From contig NZ_JAPZVP010000005.1 in assembly GCF_027622875.1 (NCBI RefSeq), positions 1 through 64,000 on the forward strand: 64,000 nt of DNA, written 5' to 3'. Under the pieces are notes generated by a model, which had not been told where the DNA came from, did no database searches, and saw nothing but the letters and a program-made list of their open reading frames with translations. The position numbers and the translations under genes were made by a program. Of this stretch, positions 28,101-36,386 are shown piece by piece. This DNA is from Glycomyces luteolus. GTDB lineage: Bacteria; Actinomycetota; Actinomycetes; Mycobacteriales; Micromonosporaceae. How positions within the stretch are numbered: position 1 is the first letter of the stretch; the number at the start of each line of letters is the position of its first letter.

Positions 28101-28872
28101 AGTCCCCGGACTCGGGCACGTCGGTCTGGTCGCCGAAGACCTGCGGGGACGCGACCGGCAGGTCGGCGTACCAGTCGTAGAACGACAGCATCGAGCCGCC
28201 GAGGAGGTTCACGAACCGCGCCCCGACGCCGTGCGAGACCTGCGACATCGCGGGGATCGGGCTGAACCCGGCGATGCGGTCGGGGCCGTACGCGCCGATG
28301 GTGTGGACGTGCGCGGCGGCGGCGATCTCGACCGCCTCGTCCCAGGTGATGCGCACCAGGCCGCCCTTGCCGCGCGCGGACTGGTAGCGGCGGCGCTTTC
28401 CGGGGTCGGTGGTGATCTCGGCCCACGCGGCGACCGGGTCGCCAAGGCGCGCTTTGGCTTCGCGGAACATCTCGACGAGGACGCCGCGGCCGTACGGGTA
28501 GCGCACGCGGGTCGGCGAGTAGGTGTACCAGGAGAAGGCGGCGCCGCGGGGGCAGCCGCGCGGCTCGTACTCGGGGCGGTCGGGGCCGACCGAGGGGTAG
28601 TCGGTCGCCTGGGTCTCCCAGGTGATGATGCCGTCCTTGACGTAGACGTTCCACGAGCAGGAGCCGGTGCAGTTGACGCCGTGGGTGGAGCGCACGACCT
28701 TGTCGTGGCTCCAGCGGTCGCGGTAGAACACGTCGCCTTCGCGGCCGCCCTCCTTGAACACCACCCGCATGTCCTCTGTGGATTCGGAGCGGGTGAGGTA
28801 GACGCCTGTGCGCAGGAGGAGATCGGCGGCGGAGGCGGCCTCGTCGGTTCGCGGCATGCGACTGGCTCCCAT
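25174..28872 (-). CDS. narG: Respiratory nitrate reductase alpha subunit
   Basis: Catalytic subunit (1232 aa, usual size) reducing nitrate to nitrite at a molybdo-bis(MGD) centre on the cytoplasmic side. The FS0 cluster ligands are visible as His-x3-Cys-x3-Cys in STHGVNCTGSCSW plus the Cys of EPRGCPRGAAFSW. The Mo-coordinating Asp lies in LSFYDWYADLP, followed by QTDVPESGDWW and GSNVPVTRTPDAHWM. No Tat signal is needed in this class. The ATG at 28872 is the longest start; the ATG at 28857 (MPRTDEAAS) has the better ribosome site (GGGAG, 8 nt). Regulation is probably through the DosR-like box 50 nt upstream. Confidence 0.96.
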   Translation of the reverse strand: MGASRMPRTDEAASAADLLLRTGVYLTRSESTEDMRVVFKEGGREGDVFYRDRWSHDKVVRSTHGVNCTGSCSWNVYVKDGIITWETQATDYPSVGPDRPEYEPRGCPRGAAFSWYTYSPTRVRYPYGRGVLVEMFREAKARLGDPVAAWAEITTDPGKRRRYQSARGKGGLVRITWDEAVEIAAAAHVHTIGAYGPDRIAGFSPIPAMSQVSHGVGARFVNLLGGSMLSFYDWYADLPVASPQVFGDQTDVPESGDWWDAAYLMLWGSNVPVTRTPDAHWMAEARYRGQKVVTVAPDYNDAAKFADEWLAPHPGTDGALAMAMGHVILKEHFVDERTEAFDAYVRKYTDLPFLVELVERGGKLVPGKFLRRDALPGEEPYAEWKPVFIDGRSGGARAPHGTLGHRWDEERPGNWNLDLEGAEPLLSCYEEGCEVEAIALPRFDGASDDRDGGFSLRGVPVRRVEGRLATTVFDLLLAQYGVARPGLPGRWPTGYDDAAEPCTPAWSESITSVKADRTIRIAREFAATARDSGGRAMIVLGAGTNQWFHGDTMYRAFLTLLLLTGCQGKNGGGWAHYVGQEKCRTQTGWAAYASAMDWTRPARFMAATPYWYLHTDQWRYDTYKSDALTSATGPGDLAATHTADLVAASARMGWMPSYPTFNRNPLLIAQEAREAGLEPADYVARELASGDLRFACEDPDAPENWPRVLTVWRANLFGSSAKGDEYFLKHLLGTQHSVQGEEAGPKDRPADVVWHGQAPRGKLDLLLSLDFRMTSTTLLSDIVLPAATWYEKHDLSTTDMHPFVHAFSPAIDPPWQARTDFESFQALARRFSELAEDHLGTATDLVAAPHQHDTPGELAQPGGIAPDWKAAGIPPVPGKTAPAIISVERDYPAVAAKMQALGPLAETMGLPVKGVSFTPDVEIDWLAGRCGTSAEAPAAGRPLLDTDVKVCETILALSGTSNGRLAAQGFQRLAARVGTDFDELVHTSLERRVVFADTQHGPTPVGASPEWSGKEAHDRRYSPFTINLEHDKPWHTLTGRMHCYLDHDWMHEFGEALPVYRPPLNMHQLFGEPEVGPTGERAVAVRYLTPHSKWSIHSEYQDNLLMLTLSRGGPNIWMSPQDAEAIGAEDNDWVEAVNRNGVVAARLVVSHRMPQGTVYMYHAQERVVDVPKTETTGKRGGIHNSLTRLLVKPTHLIGGYAQFSYAFNYIGPTGNQRDEVTVVRKRTTEVQY

Positions 28873-28920
28873 CGGACGGCTGGCTGACCCCTGAATCGAA
28901 GCAGGCGCCCGCTGCCCAGA

Positions 28921-28940
28921 TTAGGGTCTTTGGTCCCGTC
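28921..28940. promoter_or_regulatory. DosR/DevR-like box in the narG-narK divergent region
   Basis: ttagggtctttggtcccgtc matches the mycobacterial DosR consensus TTSGGGACTWWAGTCCCSAA at about 16 of 20 positions and 12 of 14 in the core. A second half-site-like GGACTAA (28946-28952) and a GGACC/GGTCC inverted repeat (28969-28986) follow. The box lies about 50 nt before narG and about 110 nt before narK. In mycobacteria DosR controls narK2 under hypoxia, so oxygen control of both units is plausible. Confidence 0.55.
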
Positions 28941-29048
28941 AAAGAGGACTAATCGGCATACTGTCGAAGGACCCGATACCCGGTCCCGCGCACCGCAGAC
29001 CCTGGGAGTGCTGCGGCGGTGAACGATCCGCCGCGACGAGGAGGCCAG

Positions 29049-30272
29049 ATGGGAACCGCCACCGCCGACCAGTCCACCGCCGTGCAGCGCGGGGCCGGGC
29101 GCAACCTGGCCCTCGCCACCGCCGCCTTCGCTCTGACGTTCTGGGCGTGGAACCTCATCGGCCCGCTCTCGAAGACCTACGCCGACCGGCTCGACCTCGA
29201 CCCGACGCAGGTCTCGGTCCTCGTCGCGTTCCCCGTGCTGGTGGGCGCGGTCGGGCGCATCCCGGCGGGCATCCTCACCGACAAGCTCGGCGGGCGGGTC
29301 ATGCTCACCGCCTCCTGCTTCGTCGCCGTCGTCCCGGTGCTCCTCGTGGGCCTCTCCGGCAACTCCTATGCGGCCCTGCTGGTCTCGGGCTTCCTCCTCG
29401 GCATCGCCGGGACCTCGTTCGCCGTCGGCATCCCCTTCGTCAACGCCTGGTACCCGCCCGCGAAGCGCGGCTTCGCGACCGGGATCTTCGGCGCGGGCAT
29501 GGGCGGCACCGCGCTCTCGGCGTTCCTCACCCCGCGGCTCGTCGACGGCATGGGGCTCTTGGCGACGCACCTGCTCATGTGCGCCGCGCTCGCCGCCATG
29601 GGCATGGTCACCTGGACGCTCGCGCGCAACGCCCCGCTGTGGCGGGCCTCGACCGAGCCCGCGCTACCGCGACTGAAAGCCGTCATGAAGCTCAAGGTCA
29701 CCTGGCAGATGTCGCTGCTGTACGCCGTCGCGTTCGGCGGCTTCGTGGCCTTCTCGACCTACCTGCCGACGATGCTGGTCGCCCAGTACGACCTCGCGCA
29801 GACCGAGGCGGGACTGCGCACCGCCGGATTCAGCCTCGCCGCCGTCATCGCGCGGCCGGCCGGCGGCATCCTCTCGGACAAGGTCGGGCCGCTCAAGGTC
29901 TGCGTCACCGCGTTCTTCGGCGCCGCGGTCATGGCCGTCGTCCTCGCGTTCGAACCGCCCCTGGAGATCCCGGCCGGGACCTCGTTCGTCCTCATGGCCC
30001 TGTTCCTCGGCCTCGGCACCGGCGGCGTGTTCGCGCTCGTCGCCGAACTCGTCGACCCCGCCCGCGTCGGCGGCGTCACCGGCATCGTGGGGGCGGCGGG
30101 CGGCCTCGGGGGGTACTTCCCGCCGCTCATCATGGGCACGAACTACCAGGCCAACGGCGACTACACGATCGGCCTGCTGCTGCTCTCGGTCACCGCGCTC
30201 CTGGTCGGGCTGTTCACGGTGAAGACGTTCCGGATGGTCCCGAAGCCGACCCCGATTACTCCTCGCGAATGA
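29049..30272 (+). CDS. narK: NarK-type nitrate/nitrite transporter (MFS)
   Basis: A 407-aa, 12-helix major facilitator of the nitrate-nitrite porter group, importing nitrate and/or exporting nitrite for the adjacent reductase. Family stretches: FWAWNLIGPLSKTYADRL, VLVGAVGRIPAGILTDKLGG, the nitrate signature-like GIAGTSFAVGIPFVNAWYPP, FGAGMGGTALSAFLTPR, and a second GRxxGG-like loop (ARPAGGILSDKVGP). The ATG at 29049 (GAGGAGG, 5 nt upstream) is preferred to the ATG at 29019. Divergent from narGHJI. Confidence 0.93.
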   Translation: MGTATADQSTAVQRGAGRNLALATAAFALTFWAWNLIGPLSKTYADRLDLDPTQVSVLVAFPVLVGAVGRIPAGILTDKLGGRVMLTASCFVAVVPVLLVGLSGNSYAALLVSGFLLGIAGTSFAVGIPFVNAWYPPAKRGFATGIFGAGMGGTALSAFLTPRLVDGMGLLATHLLMCAALAAMGMVTWTLARNAPLWRASTEPALPRLKAVMKLKVTWQMSLLYAVAFGGFVAFSTYLPTMLVAQYDLAQTEAGLRTAGFSLAAVIARPAGGILSDKVGPLKVCVTAFFGAAVMAVVLAFEPPLEIPAGTSFVLMALFLGLGTGGVFALVAELVDPARVGGVTGIVGAAGGLGGYFPPLIMGTNYQANGDYTIGLLLLSVTALLVGLFTVKTFRMVPKPTPITPRE

Positions 30273-30280
30273 ACGCGGCC

Positions 30281-30316
30281 GGGCCGGAATCCCTCTCAAG
30301 GCGGAGGATCCGGCCC
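30281..30316 (+). terminator. Hairpin downstream of narK
   Basis: GGGCCGGAATCC pairs with GGATCCGGCCC (one bulged A) just after the narK stop and before the next promoter. Confidence 0.5.
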
Positions 30317-30327
30317 GATCCGCGTCC

Positions 30328-30333
30328 TAATGT
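30328..30333 (+). promoter_or_regulatory. -10 box for leaderless ABC ATPase gene
   Basis: TAATGT followed by exactly 6 nt and the ATG at 30340; no Shine-Dalgarno. Confidence 0.5.
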
Positions 30334-30339
30334 GAAGCC

Positions 30340-31209
30340 ATGCTCGAAATCAAGGACCTGCACAAGCGGTTCGGCGACACCGTTGCCCTCGAAGGAGTGT
30401 CGCTCACCGCCGCCCCCGGGGAAGTGGTCGGGTTCGTCGGCGCGAACGGCGCCGGGAAGACCACCACGATGCGCATCGCCATGGGCGTCCTCGCCGCCGA
30501 CAGCGGTCAGATCGTCTACAACGGCGCCCCGCTCGACGTCGCCGCACGGCGCCGGTTCGGCTACATGCCTTCCGAAAGGGGCCTCTACCCCAAGATGAAG
30601 ACCGCCGAGCAGATCGCCTACTTCGGTGAACTGCACGGCATGAGCCGCGCCGAGGCCAAACGCGCCGCCGCCGCCCTCTTGGAGCAGCTCAACCTCACCG
30701 AGCGCTCCGGCGACTTCGTGCAGGACCTCTCGCTCGGCAACCAGCAGCGCGTCCAACTCGCCGTCTCGCTCGTGCACGACCCCGAGGCGCTCATCCTCGA
30801 CGAGCCGTTCTCCGGCCTCGACCCGCTCGCCGTCGACGTCATGGGCACCGCCCTCAAGGACCGCGCCGCGAACGGCGCTCCGGTCATCTTCTCCAGCCAC
30901 CAGCTCGACCTCATCGAGCGGCTCTGCGACTCCGTGGTCATCATCGGCAACGGGAAGATCATCGCCGCCGGGTCCGTGGAAGCGCTGAAAGCCAAGGAGG
31001 TCAAGCAGCTGCGCGTGAGCGTCCAGACCCCCCAGGACCTCACGGAATCCCTCCCCGGCACCGTCACCCGCGACGGCGACGACTACCTCGTCGAGGACGC
31101 CGACGACCAGGAGGTCCTGCGCATCGCCGCCGCCGCCGGGCGAGTCACCCACTTCGCCTACGACCAGCCCACCATCGCCGAGATCTTCAGAGAGGCCGTG
31201 ACCCGATGA
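30340..31209 (+). CDS. ABC transporter ATP-binding protein (NatA-like)
   Basis: Cytoplasmic ATPase (289 aa) of an ABC-2 type exporter. Walker A GANGAGKTTT at about residues 35-44, Q-loop region YMPSERGLYPKM, signature LSLGNQQRVQL, Walker B LILDEPFSGLDP and switch His in FSSHQLDL. The C-terminal 70 residues form the extension seen in the NatA/YhaQ group. It overlaps the permease gene by 4 nt (ATGA). The substrate is unknown; homologous systems export Na+ or drugs. Confidence 0.92.
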   Translation: MLEIKDLHKRFGDTVALEGVSLTAAPGEVVGFVGANGAGKTTTMRIAMGVLAADSGQIVYNGAPLDVAARRRFGYMPSERGLYPKMKTAEQIAYFGELHGMSRAEAKRAAAALLEQLNLTERSGDFVQDLSLGNQQRVQLAVSLVHDPEALILDEPFSGLDPLAVDVMGTALKDRAANGAPVIFSSHQLDLIERLCDSVVIIGNGKIIAAGSVEALKAKEVKQLRVSVQTPQDLTESLPGTVTRDGDDYLVEDADDQEVLRIAAAAGRVTHFAYDQPTIAEIFREAVTR

Positions 31210-32393
31210 GCTCTCCGACTCCCGAGACCTCGCGGATGCGCGGGCTGATGCTCGTGGCCGGACGCGAGATCCGCGTCCGCGGTCTCTCCAAGGCCAACCT
31301 CGTCAGCCTCATCGTCACCGTCGTCATCGTCGGCGTGCTCGCCGCACTGCCCACGATCCTCGGCGGCGGCGAGGACGAAGCCGAGACGATCGGCCTCGCC
31401 GGAACCAACGCGGCCGCGATGGAAAGCCAGCTCAAAGCCGCGGGCGGCTTCGACATCACCATGTACGACTCCGCTGGCGAGGCCGAGCAGGCCGTCGAGG
31501 ACGGCGATGTCGACACCGCCGTCGCCGACGGCACCCTCTACAGCGAGGAGAACCCCGACCAGGGCCTCCAGACCCGGCTCGACGCCGCCTGGCAGGCCGC
31601 CGCCGTCCAGACCAGCCTCGCCGAGGCCGGACTCAGCGACGCCGAGATCGCCGCCGCGCTCACGCCGCGGCCGCTGGCGACCGTCACCCTCGCCGAAGGC
31701 GAGACCGACCCGGTCACCAGCTACTTCACCGGCCTCGTCATCTCCATCATCATGTTCATGATGCTCATGACCCCCGTCCAGTACATCGCCATGGGCGTCG
31801 TCGAGGAGAAGTCCAGCCGCATCGTCGAAATCCTCCTCACCAGCCTCAAGCCCTGGCAGCTGCTGGGAGGCAAGGTGATCGGACTCGGCGTGATCTCCCT
31901 GGTCAACCTCGTCGCGATGGTCGCGGTCGGCCTCGGCGTCTCCGCCGCCACCGGTGTGCTCGCCGACCTGCCGCCGGGCACCGCCTCCGCGGCGATCTCC
32001 ACCATCGGCTGGTGGCTCATCGCCCTCGTTCTCTTCGGGACGCTCGCGGGCGGCGTCGGCTCGCTCGTCTCCCGCCAGGAGGAGTCCGGGTCGGTCCTGA
32101 CTCCGCTCATCATGTCGCTCACCTTGAGCTACATCGGCGCGATCTTCACACTGAACGCGCCCACGAGCACCTTCGCGCAGGTCCTGTCGATCGTGCCGCC
32201 GTTCTCCGCGATCACCATGCCCACCCGCATGGCCATCACCACGGTCCCGGCCTGGGAGATCGCGCTCTCGATCGCGCTCCTCGTGCTCGCGGCGGCCGGG
32301 GCGCTCGCGCTCGGCGCGCAACTGTACAAGCGCAGCGTGCTGTACACCGGCTCGCGCCTGAAGCTGAGCGAGGCACTGCGCCGCACGGCGTAA
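31206..32393 (+). CDS. ABC-2 type permease (NatB/YhaP-like)
   Basis: Membrane partner of the preceding ATPase (395 aa). One N-terminal TM helix (VSLIVTVVIVGVLAALPTIL), then an extracytoplasmic domain of about 130 residues, then five to six C-terminal helices. The family signature region MTPVQYIAMGVVEEKSSRIVEILL is clear, as is LKPWQLLGGKVIGLG. The gene is followed by a strong terminator. Confidence 0.9.
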   Translation: MSSPTPETSRMRGLMLVAGREIRVRGLSKANLVSLIVTVVIVGVLAALPTILGGGEDEAETIGLAGTNAAAMESQLKAAGGFDITMYDSAGEAEQAVEDGDVDTAVADGTLYSEENPDQGLQTRLDAAWQAAAVQTSLAEAGLSDAEIAAALTPRPLATVTLAEGETDPVTSYFTGLVISIIMFMMLMTPVQYIAMGVVEEKSSRIVEILLTSLKPWQLLGGKVIGLGVISLVNLVAMVAVGLGVSAATGVLADLPPGTASAAISTIGWWLIALVLFGTLAGGVGSLVSRQEESGSVLTPLIMSLTLSYIGAIFTLNAPTSTFAQVLSIVPPFSAITMPTRMAITTVPAWEIALSIALLVLAAAGALALGAQLYKRSVLYTGSRLKLSEALRRTA

Positions 32394-32406
32394 GCGACGA
32401 AAAGAG

Positions 32407-32431
32407 GGCCCGGGAACTGCTCCCGGGCCCT
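32407..32431. terminator. Bidirectional intrinsic terminator
   Basis: A 10-bp stem (gggcccggga) with a 5-nt loop, flanked by AAAAGA on the left and TTTT on the right. It lies between the convergent ABC permease and purine permease genes. Confidence 0.85.
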
Positions 32432-32464
32432 TTTCGCTTGTCCTGCTTACTCAGTCGGGCGGAG

Positions 32465-33832
32465 CTATTCGGTCAGGAAGAGGAAGTACCCGATCGATGC
32501 GAGCATGAGCACCCACGCGATCGGGTGCACCTCGCGCCAGCGTCCCTTGGCGGCCATCATGACCGGGAAGAACACCAGGCCCATCGCGATGCCGTTCGAG
32601 ATCGAGTAGGTCAGCGGCATGACGGCCACGATGAGGAACGCCGGAATCGCGTACTCCAGCTCGTCCCAGACGATCTGGCCGAGCGCCTTCGCCATGAGCA
32701 CGCCCACGACGATGAGCGCGGGCGCGGTCACCTCGGGGTTGTTGGCGACCAGGCCGAACACCGGGAACGCCACCAGCGACACGAGGAACCAGAACCCGGT
32801 CGTCACCGCCGTGAGGCCGGTGCGGCCGCCGACCGAGACGCCCGCCGTCGACTCGATGTACGCCGTCGTGGTCGAGGTGCCGAGCACCGCGCCCGCCGAG
32901 GTCGCGATCGAGTCGGTGGCGAGGGCGCGGCCCGCGCGCGGCAGCTTGCCGTCCTTGACGAGCCCGGCCTGGCCGGCCACCGCGAAGAGGGTGCCGGCGG
33001 TGTCGAAGAAGTCCACGAACAGCATGGTCAGGATGACCGCGATCATGTGGACGGTGAACGCGTCCTCGAAGCCGGTGAAGGCCGCGCCGAACGAGTCGAG
33101 GTTCGGGGTGAAGCCCTCGGCGAGCTTCAGGTCGATGACGCCGGTGGCGATGCCGAGGCCGAGCGTCGCGAGCATCCCGTAGAAGACGCCGCCCTTCCAG
33201 CCCATGACCATGAACACCGCGGTCACGATCAGGCCGAACACGGTGAGCAGCACGGGACCGGAGGTGAAGTCGCCGATCGTGACCAGCGTGGCCGGGGAGT
33301 CGACGACGATGCCGCCGCCCTTGAGGCCGATGAACGCGATGAACAGGCCGATGCCCGCCCCGACCGCGAGCTTCAGCTGCGCCGGGATCGCGTTCACGAT
33401 CGCCTCGCGCGCACCGGTGACGGCGAGGATGAAGAACAGCACGCCCGAGACGAGCGTGCCGGTCAGGGCCGTCTGCCACGGGATGCCGAGCGTGAGGACC
33501 ACGGTGAACGCGAAGAACGCGTTCAGGCCCATGCCCGGAGCGGTGGCGATCGGGTAGCGGGCCCACAGGCCCATGACGAGGCAGCCGAGCGCGGAGGCCA
33601 GCGCGGTCGCGGTGAAGACCGCGCCCGGGTTGGGCGCGTCGACCCCTGCCGCGGAGAGATCGAAGCTGAGGATGCCGGGGTTGACGGCGAGGATGTACGC
33701 CATCGCCAGGAAGGTCGTGGTCCCGGCGAGGACCTCGCGCTTCCAGTTGGTCTTGTTCTCGGTCATGCCGAAGAACTTGTCGACGCTGCCGACCGGCGGC
33801 GCGTCCTTCTTCTCTGTGGCGTCAGTGGCCAT
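32465..33832 (-). CDS. AzgA/PbuG-type purine permease (NCS2 superfamily)
   Basis: A 455-aa polytopic transporter of hypoxanthine, guanine and/or adenine by proton symport. Typical stretches: FFGMTENKTNWKREVLAGTT, FLAMAYILAVNPGILS, the NCS2 motif ATAPGMGLNAFFAFTVVL, GIGLFIAFIGLKGGGIV, FVDFFDTAGTLFAVA and TSTTTAYIESTAGVSVGGRT. It stands alone, bounded by terminators on both sides. No purine riboswitch-like fold was seen upstream. Confidence 0.9.
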   Translation of the reverse strand: MATDATEKKDAPPVGSVDKFFGMTENKTNWKREVLAGTTTFLAMAYILAVNPGILSFDLSAAGVDAPNPGAVFTATALASALGCLVMGLWARYPIATAPGMGLNAFFAFTVVLTLGIPWQTALTGTLVSGVLFFILAVTGAREAIVNAIPAQLKLAVGAGIGLFIAFIGLKGGGIVVDSPATLVTIGDFTSGPVLLTVFGLIVTAVFMVMGWKGGVFYGMLATLGLGIATGVIDLKLAEGFTPNLDSFGAAFTGFEDAFTVHMIAVILTMLFVDFFDTAGTLFAVAGQAGLVKDGKLPRAGRALATDSIATSAGAVLGTSTTTAYIESTAGVSVGGRTGLTAVTTGFWFLVSLVAFPVFGLVANNPEVTAPALIVVGVLMAKALGQIVWDELEYAIPAFLIVAVMPLTYSISNGIAMGLVFFPVMMAAKGRWREVHPIAWVLMLASIGYFLFLTE

Positions 33833-34008
33833 GTGGCGGGCACTCCTGTGCGGGCGCGGGTGCGATGCCGGGCAGCTGGCACCTCGGGAAACAGGGTAAC
33901 GGGGCAGGTCTGAACCTGCCGGTAATGTACCGGCTCCGCCAATTGAAGGAAAGTGTTCGGGTCCCGCGAATGTGAGTTTTACGCGCCCGATATGACGTGG
34001 AAAACAAG

Positions 34009-34091
34009 CGACGCCCCGGAGCCAAGGGGGGGACGGCTCCGGGGCGTCGACTTAGGGTCGAGCCCCCGGTGGCAGGATTCCGGGGGCTCGA
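34009..34091 (-). terminator. Two tandem hairpin terminators
   Basis: Stem 1 pairs 34009-34023 with 34035-34049 (15 bp). Stem 2 pairs 34058-34069 with 34080-34091 (12 bp). On the minus strand stem 1 is followed by CTTGTTTTCC. They end the transcript of the LPTTG surface-protein gene. The rest of the gap 33833-34266 holds no supported gene; it includes the region upstream of the purine permease. Confidence 0.75.
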
Positions 34092-34266
34092 CAAGGACCG
34101 CACCGTCAAGCAGCGGGCGGTAGTCGAAGGGCCTCTACCCGACGAATCGGGCTTCCTGCCTTGAGACAACTGCTAAACGCGATGGCGGCTCAAGCGGTTG
34201 CATAACAGTTGGGTAACGGACCGGGCTTCGACGCGGGACCCCCGCGGGTCTCGCGCCGACCCCAGG

Positions 34267-35310
34267 TCACGCGCCCTCGGCGTCCTCGGCGCGGCGGCGC
34301 ATGAGCACGAGAAGGACGATGCCCCCAACGAGCAGCGCGCCCGCGCCGGCGAGGAAGTAGGTCAGCGACGAGCCGGTGGTGGGCAGCTGGCTCCCGGCCG
34401 GGGACGTCGAAGCCTGGGCCGGAGTGGAGCTCGACGGCACTTCGGAGGACGGTGCAGCTGAACTGGACTCGGCCGGGCTGGACTCGGCAGGGCTGGATTC
34501 GGCCGGGGAGGTGCTGGACTCGGACTCCGAGGTGGGCGCGTCCGAGGTCGGCGTGTCCGAGGTGGGGGCGTCGGACGTCGGTGCGTCCGAAGTCGGCGCG
34601 TCGGAGGTCGGGGCGTCGGACGTGGGCGCGTCGGAGGTCGGGGCGTCGCTCGTCGGCGCGTCGGAGGTCGGCGCATCCGAGGTCGGCGCGTCAGATGTCG
34701 GAGCGTCGGAGGTCGGCGCATCGCTCGTGGGCGCATCCGAAGTCGGCGCATCCGAAGTCGGGGCGTCGGTGGTGGGCTCCTCCTCCGCCTCACCCGGGCA
34801 GGTGTGGGTGACGTGGAAGGTCTCCCCCTCTTCCCCGTTCTTCACCTCGGCCCAGGCGTCGACGAGGATCCAGCCCGCCGGCACGCCCACGTAGGCGCGC
34901 TTGGCGCTGCCGCTGTTCCCGGCCGTGACGACCGCGGCCTGCTCGGTGTGCTCGTCGCCGTCCTCGTCCTCGAACACGGCCGTGACCGAGATGAACTCGT
35001 CGCCGGCGTTGTTGGGGAGCACGAAGACCCAGCCGTCGTAGTCGGCGGGCTTGTCGCCGGGGATCTGGTTGGCCTCGCCGCAGATCTGCGGGAACTGGTC
35101 GGACTCAGCGAACTGGCCAGTGTGCGCGTCTTTGAGTTCAAGGGTGACGGTGGTGTCGGTGTCTTCGTCACCGCCGCCACCGCCATTGCCGCCACCACCG
35201 CCGCCGCCCTGGCCGGCGAAGGCGGGGATGCCGATCGCGAGCGCGGTCGCTCCGGCGAGGCCTGCGGCTCCGAGGATGCCGAGGCGCTTCTGGCGTCGTG
35301 TGAGGTTCAT
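34267..35310 (-). CDS. Sortase-anchored surface protein with DAPTS repeat stalk
   Basis: A 347-aa cell-wall protein. A Sec signal (MNLTRRQKRLGILGAAGLAG, cleaved near AFAGQ) and a Gly-rich segment precede a folded domain of about 120 residues (DGWVFVLPNN, GDEFISVTAVFEDEDGDEH, VPAGWILVDAWAEV, HVTHTCPG). About 16 tandem DAPTS pentapeptides form a Thr/Ser/Pro stalk. The C-terminus is a complete sorting signal: LPTTG at 309-313, a hydrophobic helix and MRRRAEDAEGA. Sortase would link it to peptidoglycan. No sortase gene is in the window. GGAGAGCGAACCC precedes the ATG at 35310. The head domain is paralogous to the next gene. Confidence 0.88.
   Translation of the reverse strand: MNLTRRQKRLGILGAAGLAGATALAIGIPAFAGQGGGGGGGNGGGGGDEDTDTTVTLELKDAHTGQFAESDQFPQICGEANQIPGDKPADYDGWVFVLPNNAGDEFISVTAVFEDEDGDEHTEQAAVVTAGNSGSAKRAYVGVPAGWILVDAWAEVKNGEEGETFHVTHTCPGEAEEEPTTDAPTSDAPTSDAPTSDAPTSDAPTSDAPTSDAPTSDAPTSDAPTSDAPTSDAPTSDAPTSDAPTSDAPTSDTPTSDAPTSESESSTSPAESSPAESSPAESSSAAPSSEVPSSSTPAQASTSPAGSQLPTTGSSLTYFLAGAGALLVGGIVLLVLMRRRAEDAEGA
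34530..34770 (-). repeat. 15-bp coding tandem repeats (DAPTS stalk)
   Basis: About 16 consecutive 15-bp units encode DAPTS (one DTPTS). Synonymous differences among units show that the array is not freshly expanded throughout. Length variation between strains would be expected. Confidence 0.9.
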
Positions 35311-35530
35311 GGGTTCGCTCTCCGTGATGGGTGGCCGGAGCAATCGAAAGTGCCGGTTCGATAACGCCTGTGCGCAACAAATGTCCGGTTCGGACGGACC
35401 GGGTACGCCGGACCGGGAAGTGGGCATTGCATTCACGCCCGCGCCGGGTGCGACGTTGCGTCGCGTTCGGCTGATAACGGCATCAGCCGAACGGTTGACC
35501 TGCGTAAACGGGATGAACTCGGGCGGACGC

Positions 35531-35566
35531 GACGACGCCCCCGAGACCGGTCTCGGGGGCGTCGTC
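35531..35566 (-). terminator. 36-bp perfect palindrome terminator
   Basis: gacgacgcccccgagacc is followed directly by its exact complement, giving an 18-bp stem. It lies about 130 nt past the stop of the LPVTG gene and probably ends that transcript. Confidence 0.7.
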
Positions 35567-35696
35567 AGGGCCTTGCGGGCCGGGCTGTGGGGACCCGGGC
35601 AGTCGTGACCCCTTGGCGGACTTGCCGGTTCGTGCACCGACCGCTGGTCCTCACCAGATCGGTGCGCCTCCGGTCAACGTGCTGCCAATCGGCGGA

Positions 35697-36386
35697 CTAC
35701 CAGTCCTGCGCCTCGCGGCGGCGGCGCTGGATCATGTACAGCGCGGCGCCGCCGGCGGCGAGCGCAGCGGCAGAGACCAGGGCGATCGTCAGCGGGGTGC
35801 CGGTGACGGGCAGGTTCGAGCCGGCCGGGGAGGTCGAGGCCTCGCCGGGGGTCGAGGACTCCTCGCCCGGGGGCGAGGGCTCCTCGCCCGGGGAGGACGG
35901 CTCTTCACCGGGGCTGCTGGGCTCTTCTTCGCCCGGCGTGCCGGGGCAGGTGTGGGTCACGTTGAAGAACTTGCTGTCGCCCTCGATGACGGCCGACGCT
36001 TCCTTGATCGTCCAGCCCGCGGGCGTGATGATGTAGGCGTGCTTGAGGTTGCCGCTGCCACCGGTGGTGACGACGGTGCCCTCTTCGGCGTGCTCGCCGC
36101 CGTCCTCGTCCAGGAAGGTCACCGAGACCGAGATGAAGATGTCGTTGCCGCCGGGGAGCACGAAGACCCAGCCGTCTTCGTCCGCGCCGAGGTCGTCGGG
36201 GAGCTGGCTGTCGCTGCCGCATCCCTCTTCGAAGTAGGTGGCGGGCTTGCCGACGTGGTCTTCGTTGATGGGGACGGTCAGATCGGCCGCCTGTGCGGGC
36301 GAGCCCAGCGCGAGGGCGCCGAGGAGGCCCAGCGCGACCGCGAGTCGAAGACCCTTGCGGGGCGCGAGGGATTGCTTGAGTTCCAC
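35697..36386 (-). CDS. Sortase-anchored surface protein (LPVTG), paralogue
   Basis: A 229-aa wall protein, paralogous to the neighbour at 34267-35310. It has a signal peptide (GLRLAVALGLLGALALGSPA), a head domain with DGWVFVLPGG, NDIFISVSVTFLDEDGGEH, TPAGWTIKEASAVI and NVTHTCPG, and then a short stalk of SSPGEEP-type repeats instead of DAPTS. The sorting signal is LPVTG at 192-196, a helix and QRRRREAQDW. The GTG start at 36386 is chosen because ACGGAGAGCAACTCAA precedes it, matching the leader of the paralogue (ACGGAGAGCGAACCC). An upstream ATG at 36416 lacks a ribosome site. Confidence 0.83.
   Translation of the reverse strand: MELKQSLAPRKGLRLAVALGLLGALALGSPAQAADLTVPINEDHVGKPATYFEEGCGSDSQLPDDLGADEDGWVFVLPGGNDIFISVSVTFLDEDGGEHAEEGTVVTTGGSGNLKHAYIITPAGWTIKEASAVIEGDSKFFNVTHTCPGTPGEEEPSSPGEEPSSPGEEPSPPGEESSTPGEASTSPAGSNLPVTGTPLTIALVSAAALAAGGAALYMIQRRRREAQDW

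Noticed and set aside
33833-34266. Possible purine riboswitch upstream of the AzgA-type permease
   Set aside because: No conserved purine-aptamer core was seen. The strong hairpins there are simple stems placed as terminators of the neighbouring surface-protein gene.
34530-34770. Regular short repeats that might look like a CRISPR array
   Set aside because: Units are 15 bp with no spacers and encode DAPTS in frame within a surface-protein gene.
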